Source of the DNA: an uncultured Methanomassiliicoccales archaeon
Lineage (GTDB): Archaea > Thermoplasmatota > Thermoplasmata > Methanomassiliicoccales > Methanomethylophilaceae
Assembly (NCBI GenBank): GCA_934702355.1
Contig: CAKUXX010000022.1
Span: 1-5,325 of the forward strand
Direction: 5' to 3'
DNA length: 5,325 nt
A model generated the notes under the pieces. It was not told the DNA's origin and searched no databases. It saw only the letters and a list, made by a program, of their open reading frames with translations. This document shows positions 1 to 5,223 of this stretch, one piece after another. The position numbers were made by a program, and so were the translations under genes. The first letter of the stretch is position 1; every line of letters starts with the position of its first letter.

Positions 1-1
1 G

Positions 2-118
2 AGCGTACTGCGGGGAAACTCGCACGGTGCGTTCTTAGAAGAGGGGGCGGGAGTAATCCTTCCCTCTTATTCGACTTCGGAAACAGATGAGAAGAAAGAT
101 CCGGAACCGACGGGGTGA
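2..118 (+). CDS. possible C-terminal tail of an upstream gene (partial, uncertain)
   Basis: A reading frame is open from the left edge and closes at TGA 116-118. Its last residues (DEKKDPEPTG) are acidic, as in many archaeal protein tails. The last 25 nt lie inside the inverted repeat, so the frame crosses the repeat boundary at about 94. If real, the repeat supplied the end of this protein. In the right-hand copy the same frame gives a similar short ending, but in-frame stops lie 17-18 codons before its end. A competing frame is open from base 1 to TGA 88-90. With only 39 codons visible and no recognisable domain, this is a weak call. The stretch also holds a 7-bp inverted repeat (39-45 with 62-68) that has no T-tract after it. 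Confidence 0.25.
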   Translation, partial: SVLRGNSHGAFLEEGAGVILPSYSTSETDEKKDPEPTG

Positions 119-226
119 ATGAGGAACATCTGCTCTCCCGTCGACCGGATCCCAAGGACACAGGAACCTGAAGGTCAAACAGTCCGGGAAGGGGGAATCC
201 CCCTTCCCGGACATTCCATTTCTGAA
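94..226 (+). promoter_or_regulatory. conserved structured leader of winged-helix gene A
   Basis: These 133 nt precede the ATG at 227 and are shared with copy B, with 8 differences. Two foldable elements are visible. P1 is a nested stem: GATCCGG (98-104) pairs with CCGGATC (145-151), and inside it GACGGG (109-114) pairs with CCCGTC (137-142), leaving a 22-nt loop. P2 is the hairpin at 182-212. Seven of the eight differences fall outside these stems, and the eighth (position 201) gives a G-U wobble in copy B RNA. No TATA-like box or Shine-Dalgarno sequence is convincing within it. A 5' untranslated regulatory RNA, or an independent small RNA ending at P2, would both fit. Confidence 0.55.
182..212 (+). 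terminator. perfect 14-bp GC-rich hairpin (attenuator or terminator-like)
   Basis: The arm GTCCGGGAAGGGGG (182-195) is perfectly complementary to 199-212, with loop AAT. The stem ends 14 nt before the ATG at 227. Only a weakly T-rich stretch (ATTCCATTTCT) follows, so it is not a classic terminator. Its place just before the start codon also suits attenuation, RNA processing or protection. The equivalent in copy B keeps full pairing through one G-U wobble. The structure is certain at DNA level; the role is inferred. Confidence 0.5.
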
Positions 227-499
227 ATGTCACAACACGATGTACTAGCGATGTTCAACGAGCCTCACGTAATAGGCATACTGCTGTACATCCGTGACAA
301 TCCCGGCTGCAGACGCACCGAACTCTACAAGAACGTCGCACGCAACGACAGGATGGCCACAAAGTTGGGTCTGTTGATAGATGCAGGGCTCGTAATCGAC
401 GACAACTACAGGATGGGATCCTGTCTCAAACTCACACAGAAAGGCATCGATGTGGCAGCTTCGTTCGATTGGATCATCAGAATTATAGACGACAAATGA
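227..499 (+). CDS. small winged-helix DNA-binding protein, copy A
   Basis: A 90-residue protein with a MarR/HxlR-like winged-helix pattern. Helix 1 covers about residues 13-28 (HVIGILLYIRDNPGCR), helix 2 about 30-38, the recognition helix about 41-54 (RMATKLGLLIDAGL), and the wing about 56-72 (VIDDNYRMGSCLKLTQKG). A short helical tail ends FDWIIRIIDDK. It is little more than the DNA-binding domain, so it is probably a dimeric transcription factor. ATG 227 is preferred over the in-frame ATG 119. Against copy B, codons 1-89 differ at 23 synonymous and 3 non-synonymous codons, whereas the 36 codons upstream differ at 2 synonymous and 5 non-synonymous. The gene converges on fic with a 9-nt gap. 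Its target is unknown; the leader, the fic/ATPase promoters or the nearby repeat arrays are candidates. Confidence 0.8.
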   Translation: MSQHDVLAMFNEPHVIGILLYIRDNPGCRRTELYKNVARNDRMATKLGLLIDAGLVIDDNYRMGSCLKLTQKGIDVAASFDWIIRIIDDK

Positions 500-508
500 T
501 TCCTGATC

Positions 509-1636
509 TTACTGCCTGTTCTGGATGTCTCTGAACGGGTCCAGGAACACATAGCGCAGAGCGCGTGTCTTTCCTTCCTTCCCCAGCACGCCCATTTCCA
601 CGAGCTCGTCCATATCATTCCTAAGAGCCACACTCCCCAGAGAAATCCAATGGGAAGCATCCTTCAGTGAGAATGACTTCTTCTCCTTCGCCATCCTGGC
701 CAGATGACGCATGTTCTCGTCCATATCCTTGAGTCTGTCCTTTTCCGAGAACACTTCGACGGCATCCCTGTAGGCAGACAGCACGGATTCCGTCACATAG
801 CGCACCAACGGGGTGTAGTTGCCCGTCTGATCGGTGTATGCCAATAAACTGTAGTATGTTCCGGTGTCCTTCAACATGCTCTCCTCGAACCTGCACAGAC
901 CGCAGTTCTCCAAACCCAACTGACCGAGCAGGGATTGGAACAGCACACGCCCAGTCCTTCCGTTCCCGTCCGCGAAAGGATGTATGCTCTCGAACTCGTG
1001 GAAGAACAGGGTTGCCGTGACGATCTCACCGAAAGGTGAATTGTTGACCCAATCCACAAGGGATGTCAGTTCCTCCTCCACGGAGCCAGAAGGACATGCG
1101 ATGAAGTACTCCGTGCCGTCGGAGCCTCTGACGCTAACCTCCGTATCCCTCAGTCTGCCCGGGACAGTCTGTCCGACCCCCTCCATCAGCGAGGCGTGTA
1201 CTCCTCTCACAGTGTCCAAGGACCACGGCATAGACATCATGTCCCTGAACAGAACGCCCAGATGGTTCAGAATTTCCTGTCTCGGACCGTTCGGTTCCTC
1301 TTCGATCGGTCCTGCGGTAAATTCAGTAGCAAGGGTCCTGACCTCTTCGAACGACATGCGGTTGCCCTCGATCTTGGTGGACCAATGGATGTTCGAAGAA
1401 TATGCATCGAGGATCAGTTCCATGTAATCCCGTTCCGACAGTATGAACCCTCCCAGAGTATCATCCAATCTGCGGATCTCGGACATCATCCGCCTCATGT
1501 CCATGTCCAGCGACAGCATAGGATAGAACGGGACCTTGCGTCTGTGCCTCACGGGATATCCCGAGGGTCTGTAATCGGAATAATCGCTTTTAAGAACGTA
1601 ATCCCCTGCCATCGTATGCGTTTCGGTGTTCATCAT
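509..1636 (-). CDS. Fic domain protein, predicted class II protein AMPylase
   Basis: A 375-residue Fic/DOC protein of normal length for the Fic_N-Fic-wHTH architecture. The Fic motif HPFADGNGRTGR is at residues 219-230 with catalytic His219, Asp223, Asn225, Arg227 and Arg230 all present, so it should transfer AMP (or another nucleotide moiety) from a nucleotide to a target hydroxyl. The inhibitory helix is N-terminal: STKIEGN at 86-92 fits (S/T)xxxE(G/N), with Glu90 the blocking glutamate, which defines class II. The target-positioning flap is around 176-198 (EYFIACPSGSVEEELTSLVDW). Residues about 300-368 look like a C-terminal winged helix. The start could be ATG 1636 or ATG 1633 (MMNTE); a TATA-like box sits 25-26 nt before 1633, favouring leaderless use of the second. 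The gene is divergent from the DUF234 ATPase and convergent with winged-helix gene A. The cellular target is unknown. Confidence 0.92.
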   Translation of the reverse strand: MMNTETHTMAGDYVLKSDYSDYRPSGYPVRHRRKVPFYPMLSLDMDMRRMMSEIRRLDDTLGGFILSERDYMELILDAYSSNIHWSTKIEGNRMSFEEVRTLATEFTAGPIEEEPNGPRQEILNHLGVLFRDMMSMPWSLDTVRGVHASLMEGVGQTVPGRLRDTEVSVRGSDGTEYFIACPSGSVEEELTSLVDWVNNSPFGEIVTATLFFHEFESIHPFADGNGRTGRVLFQSLLGQLGLENCGLCRFEESMLKDTGTYYSLLAYTDQTGNYTPLVRYVTESVLSAYRDAVEVFSEKDRLKDMDENMRHLARMAKEKKSFSLKDASHWISLGSVALRNDMDELVEMGVLGKEGKTRALRYVFLDPFRDIQNRQ

Positions 1637-1650
1637 ATATCAATTTTTCT

Positions 1651-1662
1651 TATTAATATATG
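1651..1662 (-). promoter_or_regulatory. TATA-like box for the Fic gene
   Basis: Read on the minus strand this is CATATATTAATA, the best TATA-like match upstream of fic. Its core (1655-1662) is centred 25-26 nt before ATG 1633 and 22-23 nt before ATG 1636. No Shine-Dalgarno sequence lies in the AAGAAAAATTGATAT run before the start. This fits an archaeal promoter giving a leaderless or near-leaderless mRNA. A second weaker AT-rich box lies at 1665-1680. Confidence 0.5.
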
Positions 1663-1736
1663 TTAATAGACTATAATCTACTATCAAAATATCCGATTCA
1701 GAATGCTGCGATATCTTGTCTTTTCATGTTGTGATA

Positions 1737-1759
1737 TAATCTGCAAAATTTGCAGATTA
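1737..1759. promoter_or_regulatory. 23-bp perfect dyad, putative operator O1
   Basis: Two perfect 11-bp arms surround the single central base 1748. The core is TGCAAAATTTGCA (1742-1754). The same 13-base core recurs at 1770-1782, its centre 28 bp away. Both lie in the fic/ATPase divergent region, upstream of the ATPase TATA-like box. This arrangement is typical of paired binding sites for a dimeric regulator. Confidence 0.65.
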
Positions 1760-1764
1760 ATTTT

Positions 1765-1787
1765 TTATGTGCAAAATTTGCATATAA
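1765..1787. promoter_or_regulatory. 23-bp near-perfect dyad, putative operator O2
   Basis: Arms of 11 bp around central base 1776 have one mismatched pair (1769/1783). The core TGCAAAATTTGCA (1770-1782) is identical to that of O1. It ends 8 bp before the TATA-like box at 1795-1802, where a bound protein could block or aid TBP/TFB. The regulator is not identified; the winged-helix proteins of this window are candidates. Confidence 0.65.
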
Positions 1788-1794
1788 CATAACA

Positions 1795-1802
1795 TTATAA
1801 TA
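1795..1802 (+). promoter_or_regulatory. TATA-like box for the DUF234 ATPase gene
   Basis: TTATAATA is centred 25-26 nt before ATG 1824, the usual archaeal distance from TATA box to transcription start. Transcription would therefore begin at or next to the start codon. The sequence before the ATG (CCACAATCAATAATC) has no Shine-Dalgarno match, supporting a leaderless mRNA. Confidence 0.6.
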
Positions 1803-1823
1803 TCCCGACCACAATCAATAATC

Positions 1824-3200
1824 ATGGCGGAGTTCATAGGTCGCGAACGTGAGATGTCCCGTTTGGAGGACATATGGAACGGCTCTTCCAAACGCATTGT
1901 GAAGATCTACGGACGCAGACGCATCGGAAAGACCAGGTTACTGAAGGAATTCTGCAAAGGGAGGCCATCCGTCTACATCGGATGCATCAGAAGCTCCATC
2001 TCGGACAACATACACGCGATCGTATCCGCACTCAACTGCTTCGACGGCGGAAACCGTGACGATCCCAGATTCCTCTCCGATGCGCTTCTGGAACTCTCTG
2101 GCCTGTGCAAAGCATCCAAGATCGCAGTGGTGTTCGACGAACTGCCCTATCTCACAGAATCTGGACAACTGGCGGCTTCCGCACTCCAACATTTCGTCGA
2201 TGACATATCCGAGACCACGGAATCCATGGTCATCGTCTGCGGGTCGTCCATCGCCATGATGAACCGCGAGACCGACGACTACGACCGCCCATTGTATGGA
2301 CGGTTCGCCCATTCCATGAAGGTGGAGCCCCTGACCATGCTCCAATGCGCCGCATTCCATCCCGGCATGCCGGACATGGACAGACTGAGACTCTATCTCA
2401 CCGTAGGCGGCATACCGGGATTCCATCTGGACGGCAGCATCAGCACTTACAGGGAGTACATCGAAAGGCACTTCCTGTCCGATGATGCCGATATGGCAAA
2501 CGAAGCGGAGAATCTCATCGGTAGCGAATTCGCGCCATTGGGAAGATACCTGTCGATCGTGAACGCCATATGCGACGGCGCCACTTCGATCAAGACGATA
2601 GCGGAGAGGTGCGGTATCGAGAGGACCATGTGCTCCAGATGCCTGGACGATCTCCGCGGGATCGGCATCGTCGGGACCGTCAGACCGATGATGGGTGCTC
2701 CAGAGCGCCCGGTGTTCAGGATCGAAGACCCGTTGGTGGCATTCTGCCAGTCTGTCGTCAGGGAGTCCTATGCGTTCCTGCTGAGGGAACATTCGGAGAG
2801 ATTCGACAGGATCGAACACAGGATATCCACTTTCCTGGGATCGAGGTTCGAGGACCTCTGCATGTCGTTTGTCGTCGACAACTGGCGCTGCACCGACATA
2901 GGAAGATGGTGGGGCCCTGACCGCGAGAGGACCGTCAGGGAGATTGATATCACCGCCAGGATACTGGAAGGCGACATAGAGGCAGTGCTTCTGGGAGAAT
3001 GCAAATTCAGGAACAGAAGGATGTCCACTAGCGTATTCGAAGAACTGCTGGAGGATTCCAAACTGGTGAAGACTAATCTCACGCGCAGGTACATCCTGTT
3101 CTCCGTATCGGGGTTCGATGAGGAGCTGCATGATATGGAATCCGAAGGTATTGTGACACTGGTGGGTCCGGACGAGATCCTGAAGTGGAAACTGAAATAA
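1824..3200 (+). CDS. archaeal ATPase, ATPase_2 domain plus DUF234 C-terminus
   Basis: A 458-residue P-loop ATPase typical in length for the archaeal ATPase_2/DUF234 family. The family signature FIGREREMSRLE opens the protein. Walker A is GRRRIGKT (30-37, Lys36), Walker B is IAVVFDE (100-106, Asp105-Glu106), a sensor-like VIVCGSS spans 136-142, and the conserved RPLYGR is at 155-160. A winged-helix segment follows at about 240-290. The C-terminal DUF234 region carries a PD-(D/E)xK-like pattern: Glu373-Ile-Asp375 then Glu392-Cys-Lys394 (GECK). All nucleotide-binding and nuclease-like residues look intact. No signal peptide or membrane segment is seen. The family is widespread in archaea but its biological role is not established; ATP-dependent DNA-associated activity is an inference from the fold. 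It has its own promoter with two upstream dyads and precedes the DUF4143 ATPase by 63 nt. Confidence 0.88.
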   Translation: MAEFIGREREMSRLEDIWNGSSKRIVKIYGRRRIGKTRLLKEFCKGRPSVYIGCIRSSISDNIHAIVSALNCFDGGNRDDPRFLSDALLELSGLCKASKIAVVFDELPYLTESGQLAASALQHFVDDISETTESMVIVCGSSIAMMNRETDDYDRPLYGRFAHSMKVEPLTMLQCAAFHPGMPDMDRLRLYLTVGGIPGFHLDGSISTYREYIERHFLSDDADMANEAENLIGSEFAPLGRYLSIVNAICDGATSIKTIAERCGIERTMCSRCLDDLRGIGIVGTVRPMMGAPERPVFRIEDPLVAFCQSVVRESYAFLLREHSERFDRIEHRISTFLGSRFEDLCMSFVVDNWRCTDIGRWWGPDRERTVREIDITARILEGDIEAVLLGECKFRNRRMSTSVFEELLEDSKLVKTNLTRRYILFSVSGFDEELHDMESEGIVTLVGPDEILKWKLK

Positions 3201-3225
3201 AAAATAGTAATTTTTAACTAAGAAT

Positions 3226-3251
3226 AATAGTAAATAAATACTATTTTTTTT
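3226..3251 (+). terminator. hairpin plus U8 tract downstream of the DUF234 ATPase
   Basis: AATAGTA (3226-3232) pairs with TACTATT (3239-3245) across a 6-nt AATAAA loop, and a run of eight T (3244-3251) follows. Archaeal RNA polymerase terminates at U-tracts, so this could end the upstream transcript 44-51 nt after its stop codon. A second small stem, AAAAAT (3200-3205) with ATTTTT (3210-3215), lies just after the stop. The stems are AT-only or nearly so and weak. Confidence 0.45.
3231..3242 (+). promoter_or_regulatory. TATA-like box for the DUF4143 ATPase gene
   Basis: TAAATAAATACT lies about 22-33 nt before ATG 3264, the right distance for a leaderless archaeal transcript. No Shine-Dalgarno sequence is present in TTTCATTACACAACC before the ATG. 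It overlaps the terminator-like hairpin of the preceding gene, suggesting that the two ATPases are separately transcribed. Confidence 0.45.
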
Positions 3252-3263
3252 CATTACACAACC

Positions 3264-4532
3264 ATGGAACGCGACCGCTACCTCCCCCGCATGATCGATT
3301 CCGTTCTGGAACGCCGCCTCCATTCGTCCGGGGCGATTCTGATAACAGGCCCCAAGGGCTGCGGCAAAAGCACCACTGCGGGGATGTCGGCATCTAGCAA
3401 AGTGATGCTCCAAGCTGCAGATAGCGACAATACACTATACACTGCACGTACCAATCCCAAGAGCATACTGGAAGGTCCGGTTCCCAGACTCATCGACGAA
3501 TGGCAGCTTGCACCTCAGATATGGGATGCCGTACGCAACACCGTTGACGAACGCGAGAGCATGGGCCAGTTCATCCTTACAGGCTCTGCCGTACCGGTGG
3601 ACGACGGCCACATGCATTCCGGGGTCGGAAGGATCACGGAGCTGAGGATGCATACGATGTCCCTCTTCGAATCGAAGGACTCGCAAGGGGCCGTCTCCCT
3701 GAAAGGACTGTTCGACGGCACTCAGGCGGAGGTCATGGGGCAATCGGCACACGACCTGAAGAGTATCATGTCCCTTCTGGTCCGCGGAGGATGGCCGAGG
3801 TCTCTGGGCATAGATATGGAGTATGCTCCCGATCTCGTGGAGGGGTACTACAATGCCACGATAGGAGTGGACGTGTTCAGGGTCGACGGCAGGAAGAAGG
3901 ACGTCGGCGCCGTCGACAGGCTCATGCGCTCGTACTCCAGGAAAATCTGCACCCTGGCGAGCACGAAGGGCATAGTGTCCAACGTGAACGCGTTGGAGGA
4001 CGGCGTCTCACAATCCACCGTGGAGGATTACATGGATGCCCTCAGGAGACTTTTCATCATCGAGGACATCCCGGCGTGGTCGCCGTCTGTGAGATCGAAG
4101 AACGCTATCCGCAGATCGCCCAAACGCTGTCTGACGGATCCTTCGCTGGCGGCAGCGGCATTGGGGATGACGTCGGATCGTCTGATGGGCGACCTGAACA
4201 CTGCGGGATTCATGTTCGAGGCGATGTGCGCAAGGGATCTGCGCGTATACTCCCAACCGCTCGGCGGCACGATCCATCATTACCATGACAATTCTGATCT
4301 CAAGGTCGACCTCATAATACAGCTGCGCGACGGCAGATGGGGTGCCGTCGAAGTGAAGATAGGCGGCAGAGGCATACCGGACGGGACGGAGAATCTCCTG
4401 AGGCTGAGGGAGCTTGCGGAGAGGGCAGGGCTTCAGGGCCCGTCGTTCATGATGGTGCTCATCTCCAACGGATACGTCAGCAGGGATGAGAACGGGGTGT
4501 GGGTTGTGCCGATAGATTGCCTGGGGCCCTGA
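3264..4532 (+). CDS. AAA_14/DUF4143 family ATPase
   Basis: A 422-residue P-loop protein with AAA_14 followed by DUF4143, at the family's usual length. The N-terminus YLPRMIDSVLERRL is typical. Walker A is GPKGCGKST (29-37, Lys35), Walker B is LIDEWQ (76-81, Asp78-Glu79), and the sensor-like FILTGSA is at 103-109. The family motif around GRITELRMHTMSLFE (122-136) is present. The middle (about 215-270) is helical and wHTH-like, including the VSQSTVEDYMDALRRLFIIE segment. The C-terminus carries a PD-(D/E)xK-like arrangement: Asp349 (VDLII), then Glu363-Val-Lys365 (VEVKIG). Such proteins are common in gut bacteria and archaea, but their function is unproven; the DUF4143 fold suggests a nuclease-like or DNA-binding role. 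The frame is intact. It is a different family from the ATPase before it, not a tandem copy, and it converges on winged-helix gene B. Confidence 0.9.
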   Translation: MERDRYLPRMIDSVLERRLHSSGAILITGPKGCGKSTTAGMSASSKVMLQAADSDNTLYTARTNPKSILEGPVPRLIDEWQLAPQIWDAVRNTVDERESMGQFILTGSAVPVDDGHMHSGVGRITELRMHTMSLFESKDSQGAVSLKGLFDGTQAEVMGQSAHDLKSIMSLLVRGGWPRSLGIDMEYAPDLVEGYYNATIGVDVFRVDGRKKDVGAVDRLMRSYSRKICTLASTKGIVSNVNALEDGVSQSTVEDYMDALRRLFIIEDIPAWSPSVRSKNAIRRSPKRCLTDPSLAAAALGMTSDRLMGDLNTAGFMFEAMCARDLRVYSQPLGGTIHHYHDNSDLKVDLIIQLRDGRWGAVEVKIGGRGIPDGTENLLRLRELAERAGLQGPSFMMVLISNGYVSRDENGVWVVPIDCLGP

Positions 4533-4596
4533 GAGGAACTGTCGATTAACAGTATCTGCTTTCGCGATGAGCTTCACTCCGACTCACATCGGGAGG

Positions 4597-4665
4597 ATGT
4601 GTGATTATCCATCATCGAGATGTGTGAATTTTTGACATAGGAATGTGTGAATTTTCAACATTCCA
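4597..4665. repeat. three tandem 23-nt repeats led by ATGTGTGA
   Basis: ATGTGTGA begins at 4597, 4620 and 4643, exactly 23 nt apart. Copies two and three share ATGTGTGAATTTT; copy one has ATGTGTGATTA. The rest of each unit diverges. The array lies between the ends of the DUF4143 ATPase and winged-helix gene B, both of which run towards it. CACATC (4585-4590) can pair with GATGTG (4596-4601) at its left edge. The spacing and conserved head resemble an array of protein-binding sites; the role is unknown. Confidence 0.6.
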
Positions 4666-4734
4666 TTACCACAAATTTCAATATGCTTGGAAGGACAGAA
4701 GATCGGATAATGTCGATCATTCGGATCATTCACG

Positions 4735-4793
4735 ATTGTTCGAATGATCAGAAGGAAACGTTCGAATGATCAAACAATTGTTCGAACACATCA
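4735..4793. repeat. three GTTCGAA-centred repeats next to winged-helix gene B
   Basis: Units start at 4735 (ATTGTTCGAATGATCA), 4757 (AACGTTCGAATGATCA) and 4777 (ATTGTTCGAACACATCA), 22 and 20 nt apart. The third overlaps the stop codon of winged-helix gene B. The opposite-strand sequence GATCATTC occurs twice just upstream (4715-4722, 4724-4731) and can pair with these units. GTTCGAAC at 4780-4787 is a perfect 8-bp palindrome. Possible roles are a binding-site cluster or a structured 3' end for the convergent transcripts; no U-tract is present. Confidence 0.55.
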
Positions 4794-5069
4794 GACTTTG
4801 TTGCCATCGATGATCCGGATGATCCAATCGAACGAGGCTGCCACATCAATGCCTTTCTGCGTTAGTTTGAGACAGGAACCCATCCGATAGTTGTCGTCGA
4901 TGACGAGTCCCGCGTCTATCAATAATCCCAATTTTGTGGCCATCCTGTCGTTGCGTGCGACGTTCCTGTAGAGTTCTGTGCGTCTGCAGCCGGGATTGTC
5001 GCGGATGTACAGCAGTATGCCTATGACATGAGGCTCGTTGAACATCGCTAGTACATTGTGTTGGGACAT
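4791..5069 (-). CDS. small winged-helix DNA-binding protein, copy B
   Basis: A 92-residue near-duplicate of copy A. Over residues 1-89 the differences are D5N, K35R and D89G; after that the end reads NKV instead of K, showing where the duplication breaks off. The winged-helix core (residues 13-72) is otherwise identical, so both copies should recognise the same DNA. The abundance of synonymous differences shows that both have been maintained as proteins since they separated. The start ATG 5069 is chosen for the same reason as in copy A; an in-frame ATG at 5177 lies in the non-coding leader. It converges on the DUF4143 ATPase, with the two repeat arrays between them. Confidence 0.8.
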   Translation of the reverse strand: MSQHNVLAMFNEPHVIGILLYIRDNPGCRRTELYRNVARNDRMATKLGLLIDAGLVIDDNYRMGSCLKLTQKGIDVAASFDWIIRIIDGNKV

Positions 5070-5202
5070 TTCAGAAATAGAATGTCCGGGAAGGAGGATT
5101 CCCCCTTCCCGGACGGTTTGACGTTCAGGTTGCTGTGTCCTTAGGATCCGGTAGACGGGAGAGCAGATGTTCCTCATTCACCCCGTCGGCTCCGGATCTT
5201 TC
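5070..5202 (-). promoter_or_regulatory. conserved structured leader of winged-helix gene B
   Basis: The counterpart of 94-226. P1 is retained in full (5145-5198 on the minus strand): the outer GATCCGG/CCGGATC and inner GACGGG/CCCGTC pairs are unchanged, and two of the base changes lie in the internal loop between them. The P2 hairpin is also retained. The start of the leader is 21 nt after the stop of the small TM frame upstream. No clear TATA-like box is visible in that gap (GATACTCTATGAAAAAC is the best AT-rich stretch). Confidence 0.5.
5084..5114 (-). terminator. 14-bp hairpin with one G-U wobble, copy B
   Basis: Read on the minus strand, GTCCGGGAAGGGGG (5114-5101) pairs with CCTCCTTCCCGGAC (5097-5084) around an AAT loop. 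The single change from copy A leaves a G-U pair in RNA of the gene's own strand, whereas the opposite strand would carry an A-C mismatch. It ends 14 nt before the ATG. The role is unproven: attenuator, processing site or terminator-like element. Confidence 0.45.
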
Positions 5203-5223
5203 AGTTTTTCATAGAGTATCCAA

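Larger units (their letters stand above)
94..493. repeat. inverted repeat copy A (leader plus winged-helix gene)
   Basis: This 400-nt segment matches the reverse complement of 4803-5202 without gaps. By hand count 36 positions differ, about 91% identity: 8 in the 133-nt leader and 28 in the next 267 nt. Similarity stops abruptly at both ends: before the GAAAGATCCGG at 94, and at codon 89 of the gene, four bases before its stop codon. No terminal inverted repeats or target duplications are evident at the edges of the copy. Confidence 0.95.
4803..5202. repeat. inverted repeat copy B (leader plus winged-helix gene)
   Basis: This is the inverted partner of 94-493, gap-free over 400 nt; position x in copy A corresponds to 5296 minus x here. 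Outside it, the sequences around the two copies share nothing obvious. Together the copies bracket 4309 nt of unique sequence. Confidence 0.95.

Noticed and set aside
1..93. tRNA or other structural RNA gene at the left edge
   Set aside because: No T-arm or anticodon arm pattern could be found; only a 7-bp inverted repeat with a 16-nt loop is present.
119..226. N-terminal extension of the winged-helix gene to ATG 119 (and to 5177 in copy B)
   Set aside because: The frame is open, but differences between the copies there are mostly amino-acid changing, the region folds into stems, and the winged-helix core begins only after 227.
984..1666. Plus-strand open frames of about 150 codons opposite fic
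   Set aside because: They lie antisense to a complete Fic protein with an intact catalytic motif and show no domain of their own.
1938..3413. Long antisense open frame of about 490 codons opposite the DUF234 ATPase
   Set aside because: It mirrors the codon structure of a clear ATPase gene, is rich in His, Arg and Gly without any recognisable domain, and runs through the AT-rich promoter gap.
4683..4769. 28-codon plus-strand frame containing SIIRIIHD, similar to the IIRIID tail of the winged-helix proteins, as a third gene fragment
   Set aside because: The match covers only about 18 nt and is equally explained by the local GATCATTC repeats; no further similarity to the gene extends on either side.
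4597..4793. CRISPR array
   Set aside because: Repeat cores are only 8-16 nt, there are just three units in each of two unrelated arrays, there are no uniform spacers, and no cas genes are present.
94..5202. Composite transposon or insertion sequences as the flanking repeats
   Set aside because: The repeats encode a DNA-binding protein rather than a transposase, and no terminal inverted repeats or target duplications could be seen at their ends.
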